A DNA stretch of 64,000 nucleotides from Psococerastis gibbosa (lineage: Eukaryota > Arthropoda > Insecta > Psocodea > Psocidae). The stretch covers positions 42,864,770 to 42,928,769 of the forward strand of contig OZ020484.1 in the NCBI GenBank assembly GCA_963971405.1. The letters are read 5' to 3'. Position numbers and translations under genes: made by a program. The number at the start of each line of letters is the position of its first letter. Position 1 is the stretch's first letter. Below are positions 59,750 through 64,000 of the stretch, piece by piece. A model generated the notes under the pieces. It saw nothing but the letters and a program-made list of their open reading frames with translations, had not been told where the DNA came from and made no database searches.

Positions 59750-62700
59750 ATGTACAGCATTATGCGCCTTTTATTCTACTTCTACGTCATCTGTAGTTGT
59801 TTCAATAGCGACCTGGCTGCCGGCAATGAAGTTTTAGACGTTTTGATTATCGGGGCTGGAGCTTCGGGTATTGCCGCAGCCTCAAGATTGCTACAAAACA
59901 ACGTCTCAAATTTTTTGATCTTGGAAGGCAGTGACAGGATCGGCGGTCGAGTTCACACCGTGAAGTTTGGTAAGTGTTTACATTTTTGTAATCCACTTGA
60001 TTTACGGTATTTATTAGATTTCATGGTTTGTGATCAATTGGCACATGATGCGGTTTTATAACAGAAACTAGAGGATTTAGAAAAAAACTGGACTTGGCGG
60101 GATTCGAACTCACGGTCTACGCCTATCCGTTCCGTGGCGTCGTCTTATAATGCTGTTAATCCTGCTCAGGGCCTCTTGATGTCCTTGCCCGGGGTAAGCG
60201 ATTCTCGGGCACTACCCAATGCTAACAGAAGTTAGGTAATTTATTGGTAACGGTGTTTTAAAAAGGTAAAAGGTAAATGAGGGGCTGATCGAGAATTTCT
60301 AGTTGGGGGGGGGGGGCGCACAAGAGAAAATTGGTCCCTCTTCCTAATGCAGTTGATGTAAAGTTTACTTGAAATGAAGAACTGCTGTGGCATTTCTTGG
60401 AGAGGGGTGTCCAGGGTCTCCCCCGGGGGAAAAGTTGGAAAGTGCAGGCATGAAAAAATACGTTTTTCTGCATTCAAGATGCATATTTTTAGCCCCACCG
60501 GAGTACGCTACACGCCATTGCCACTGCCTGTGTTTGTGCCGCACAATAAACTGTTGGTACCGTATCTAAAATTACAAAGTGCTGAATAGTGGATGTACAT
60601 TAATACAAAGCTGTTCAATTTTATGAGTGTTTTAATGTTTGAAGCAGTTTCTTGGTAAATTATGGACACTAATGAGCCGGGTAACCGGGTGGATGGTCCG
60701 GGGGGTACCCCCCCCCCCCCCCCGCCCCCCCCTCGGGGGGAAATTTTATAATACCTCTTTTATGATGAGGTGATGAGGCCTGTGGCATAAAATATTACTA
60801 GTGGTCCCGTGCCAACATTCGCAGAATTTTACAGTACATGTGCGCAAGAAGGATAAGTTTAAAGAACGATTTAATATATTTGAAGCAGTTAGAGACATGA
60901 GTATGTTTGGAGTAATTCTGGGGTTCTAAGGAAAAAAATATCTAGATACCCCGTAGGCTATATTATCTTCAGTTGGGTGCACGCAGGGCCTAATTTTCGG
61001 CACAAAATCACTATTATATAGCGGAATAATAATGGAGGGATTAGTTTGATACCGTCACAAAATGCCAACATTCAATAAGAATCGTAGTCATTATTGAAAT
61101 GATAACCACATTCACTTGCAGGTGGAAACACCATTGATCTAGGAGGAGAAAATGTGGTTGGGAAAATTGACAACCCATCGTTTGACCTGGCTGCCCCCCT
61201 GGGCTTGCTTTACACCCCAAATAATTACTCTGGCGATGATATCTCTATGAAATCTAACGGTGTGCCAATCAATGAAGATTTAACGGAGGTGGCTAATGAG
61301 ATACACGACATATTAGTTGGATCTGCGAAGGAAAATAGTGCAATAAACATTACGGATAGTGATGGGGGAGAATTCAAGTCAGTGGGAGACGTTATCGTGA
61401 AACTGTAAGTTTTTAATAGTAACGTATTAGTTGTATTAGTTACTATGAGGCAATAGGACACCGCACTAGACGTTTTAAATACAAAGTCAAACTTCCCATG
61501 TAAACAGTTTTTGAAGGCGAGGACCTAATCTACCCTTCACACTTCAAAACACTTTCAAAAACTGTTCGCAAACAGTGGCAAACTACATGTGGTACTAGAA
61601 TGGTCAGCTACCTCTTTATATCATATTATTTTTAGCCTTGACCTTGATGTAACTTCAGTCACAATAAGTTAACAGCATCTACAAGTAATTTAATATTAAG
61701 TGATATGAAGCTCGACTCTTTGCAGTGGACATCCCAAAATTTGGATTTTGGTTTGAGAGATTTGATTGTACATAAAACATCAAGCGTACGTGTCCGATTT
61801 TCATTTGTAAATAAGGAGTTATCATTAATTATATCATAGGTCGTAGTCATAATACAGTATATACTATATATATACTATAAAGAAGTAGGCCTATACTTCT
61901 TTGTTGCCCAAAGTATTATCAACCGTCATGTTTGTTTCTAGATTCTGGGAAAGATTAGATCCTATAATTGCAAAAGGAAAGGTTACCCGAAAAGAAGCAA
62001 ATGAGTTTCTCGAGTTCTTGGAAAAAGCGTCCAACTCCATGGACGGCTCACAGTCATGGTTTCAAACTTCTTTGTATGGAGATTATGAATTTGTTGGTAA
62101 CATAGAAGACTCTATGATGGTTTGGAAAGGAGGATATGGCTATTCAACTGTACTTGATCTGCTTATGGTAAGCATAAACCATGGGTATAAAGTAACAGCC
62201 CAAAGTAGGCGTTTTGAGAGTTTGACTTCATCGTCTAACGATGTGCTACTCTAGTTTATTTACAATGATTTGACCTGTGGACGGTGTCTGGTGACATAGC
62301 TAGTTGTCACTTTTTTTCAAATGGAAAGAAGATTTTGTGACATGACGGTTGAAATGAGAATTTCGGTAATGCGACGCAACTTTTAAATTGGTGACCTGTT
62401 GGCCAGATTTTTACCATTTGCGAATCACTGAAAAGAGATTTGCTCGATGACCTAAAGCAGGATCTTTCAATTTTCGTGATCTTTGTGTCTGATCCAAGGT
62501 GCAAGTGGTAGAGTAAGATTAGTACGGCTAATAATAAATTAATAACATCTGTTTGGGGTGGGTTCGCCTGAAAAGTGCGGATTTTTTACCCCCTCCCCCT
62601 CCCTACGTAATTGTCCTTTTTTTTCCTAAAAGTGACGGCGTTTTTTATTATTTTTCAGCAAAAACTTCCAAATCCCTCAAAGGAGTTACCTATCAGTCAG

Positions 62701-63459
62701 AGAATTCTTTTAAATAAGGAGGTTATTAAAATTGATTGGAGTGGGCCAAAACCTATTGTGAAGACAGCTGATGGTTTTAATTTCACGGCTAAACATGTGC
62801 TGTCCACTGTATCATTGGCTGTTCTAAAGGCGACTGCTAATACTTTATTTTTCCCCAATTTACCTTCCGCTAAAATGCAAGCCATTCAGGTAAATATCCT
62901 ATATAGGTGTGGATAAACAGAGACTAGCACACGAACTTGTTTAATTAATATCGTAATGTTTCCTTGAACATGCCTAGTATTTTGGACCACAAAATTTAGA
63001 TGTCATTAGTACATTAGTTTTGTTCTATTAGAAAGCAAATCTAGCGGAGTTAGGGCTATAAAGCCCTCTCTTACACTCAACTAGGAAGGCCCGGGACCGC
63101 CTGCTTTACATGCTCTCCGAAGAATACATTATATTGTATTGCCCTTTTCGTGCTTTATAAATGATCTCATTTGCTATGGTCTCTTTGCATTTACTTACGG
63201 GACCTTTGTTTTGAAGGGCTTGGGAATTGGTGTGATGGACAAAATATACTTAGAGTTCCCTTACAATTGGCTTCCTTCTGGCGTAAGCGGAATAAACTTT
63301 ATCTGGAATGCTGAAGACAAAGCTTTGCTAGGAGCAGAATATGGTTGGGCAACGGAAGTGTTTGGCTTTTACAAAACTGATCGAATGCCGCTTACTGTCC
63401 TGTGTGGATGGATTGGAGGTGCAGCTGCTGAGGCTATGGAGTCCGCTACTGATGAACAG
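59750..63459 (+). CDS. FAD-dependent polyamine oxidase-like protein (PAOX/SMOX family), 3' incomplete
   Basis: Exons: 59750-59969, 61122-61404, 61942-62167, 62659-62889, 63217-63459. All introns are GT-AG, frame is kept, and 401 codons lie in the window. The family oxidises polyamines or acetyl-polyamines with FAD. Residues 1-24 look like a signal peptide or N-terminal anchor. [18 protein letters not shown] (31-48) is the dinucleotide-binding GxGxxG, E59 ends strand 2, and RIGGR (63-67) follows. DLGGENVVG (79-87) aligns with the family's E/D-L-G-x-x-W-x-H-G, with Asn and Val in place of Trp and His. [25 protein letters not shown] and [10 protein letters not shown] (Lys329 at the flavin-lysine position) match conserved family blocks. 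[20 protein letters not shown] ends exon 5. The C-terminal FAD/GSYS part must lie beyond 64000. The start ATG has A at -3. Introns hold a SINE-B fragment (intron 1) and a SINE-A tail (intron 4). The exon 5 donor (CAG|GTTGGT) is the least certain junction; reading on gives only a short unrelated tail. Confidence 0.88.
60057..60150 (-). mobile_element. SINE-B fragment in oxidase intron 1
   Basis: Minus strand GAGTTCGAATCCCGCCAAGT then CCAGTTTTTTTC. The B box is intact and antisense to the host gene. Confidence 0.7.
60280..60750. repeat. G-tract repeat material in oxidase intron 1
   Basis: G-run near 60306-60316. GGGTCTCCCCCGGGGGAAAA and GAAAAAATACG match the interior of the 55126-55441 MITE. 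A long C-run follows at about 60709-60730. Element ends not resolved. Confidence 0.45.
63017..63124 (-). mobile_element. SINE-A tail fragment in oxidase intron 4
   Basis: Minus strand: GCATGTAAAGCAGGCGGTCC, CGGGCCTTCCTAGTTGAGTG, ATAGCCCTAACTCCGCTAGA. The tRNA-like head is missing. The fragment ends about 90 bp before the exon 5 acceptor. Confidence 0.82.
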
Positions 63460-63521
63460 GTTGGTTACGTGTACTTTGAGTTGTGCCCGGCTATGCCACA
63501 TCACTTGCTAGCGGCTTTACA

Positions 63522-63860
63522 ATGAGGTTCTGTAGGGACAGTTTTGGTCACTAGGTTCACTGACGACAAACCGATATCCATATCATTCAAAATGGCCGCC
63601 GTTTGCATGTGAATTAATTATAATTTATAATTATAATATATTATAAATTACAATTATAATCTAATTAATTCTTTTAATATTTTTTATAATGTTTTTACTA
63701 TGCCTGGACCTTATTTCGCTACATATGATTTAATATATATATTCTCCATGATTTATAGAAAAATATCACTTTAAAATAATACATAATTAAAAATAATTAT
63801 AAATATTATTGAGGCTTATGGAAAAATCAACGCTTTTATACCATTGCAACTGGTGCTGCC
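63522..63860 (+). repeat. Element O, copy 2, in the downstream intron
   Basis: Full-length match to 28613-28927, with an additional AT-rich palindromic insert (GAATTAATTATAATTTATAA ... ) after GCCGCCGTTTGCATG. It starts 62 bp after the exon 5 donor. Confidence 0.75.
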
Positions 63861-63932
63861 TCATTGATACTTTTGGTGAAAGTCGATTTTGAACATTATA
63901 ACACACATATCGGGGTAAACTTCAATTTGATT

Positions 63933-64000
63933 TTAAGAGTGTATTTTTTTATAAAATCGATAATACGTGAAAAGTTATTGTTTATAAAATATTTGCATGT
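63933..64000. mobile_element. Relative of the TTAA palindromic MITE, cut by the window edge
   Basis: TTAA then GAGTGTA as at 32775-32785. The sequence up to 64000 (TAATACGTGAAAAGTTATTG, TTTATAAAATATTTGCATGT) is the inverse of the unpaired centre of the 388-bp element (32945-33000). The arm between is missing or shortened. Confidence 0.5.

Noticed and set aside
61901..62254. ORF extending beyond oxidase exon 3 on both sides
   Set aside because: Family similarity starts right after TTTCTAG and stops at ATG|GTAAGC. The extra residues at both ends are intron sequence.

Overview
This looks like nuclear DNA of an arthropod, most likely an insect. It is AT-rich, has GT-AG introns, and is packed with tRNA-derived SINEs and small non-autonomous DNA transposons. 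The species cannot be fixed from the sequence. There are no bacterial-type operons, no rRNA and no CRISPR. Only two protein genes can be supported, both in the last 15 kb; the other ~49 kb is repeat and anonymous intergenic sequence.

Genes. (1) A minus-strand two-exon gene (53428 down to 49873) encodes a 466-residue secreted protein: signal peptide, long acidic tract, Pro/Lys-rich middle and basic Tyr/Pro-rich C-terminus. Its function is unrecognised. (2) A plus-strand gene (59750 onward, running off the right edge) encodes an FAD-dependent amine oxidase of the polyamine oxidase (PAOX/SMOX) type. Five exons (401 codons) lie in the window, and the C-terminal FAD-binding part lies beyond it. 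The residue that aligns with the family's conserved active-site histidine is valine.

Repeats, left to right. 0.9-9.7 kb: an 840-bp CAGA-rich element (L), fold-back elements and the first TAA-flanked (PIF/Harbinger-like) MITE. 10-20 kb: several SINEs, a dead LINE reverse-transcriptase fragment, a hAT-like MITE and two more TAA-type MITEs. 20-33 kb: a hAT-like MITE carrying a SINE, further hAT-like MITEs, a second LINE fragment carrying a nested SINE, and a 388-bp palindromic MITE flanked by TTAA. 34-49 kb: rearranged and intact L elements, SINEs, and five more TSD-flanked MITEs. 52-58 kb: G-tract hAT-like MITEs and one SINE broken by two later insertions.

The main result of the hunt is a dense, internally consistent set of mobile elements. 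Ten carry 8-bp target-site duplications of the hAT type, six belong to the TAA-type group (two with clear TAA duplications), one has TTAA, and at least five different tRNA-like SINE families can be aligned to each other inside the window. Several nested insertions give a relative chronology. No system beyond these mobile elements and the two genes was found. All family names (SINE-A, L, J, M, O and so on) are labels made for this window; no database comparison was possible.
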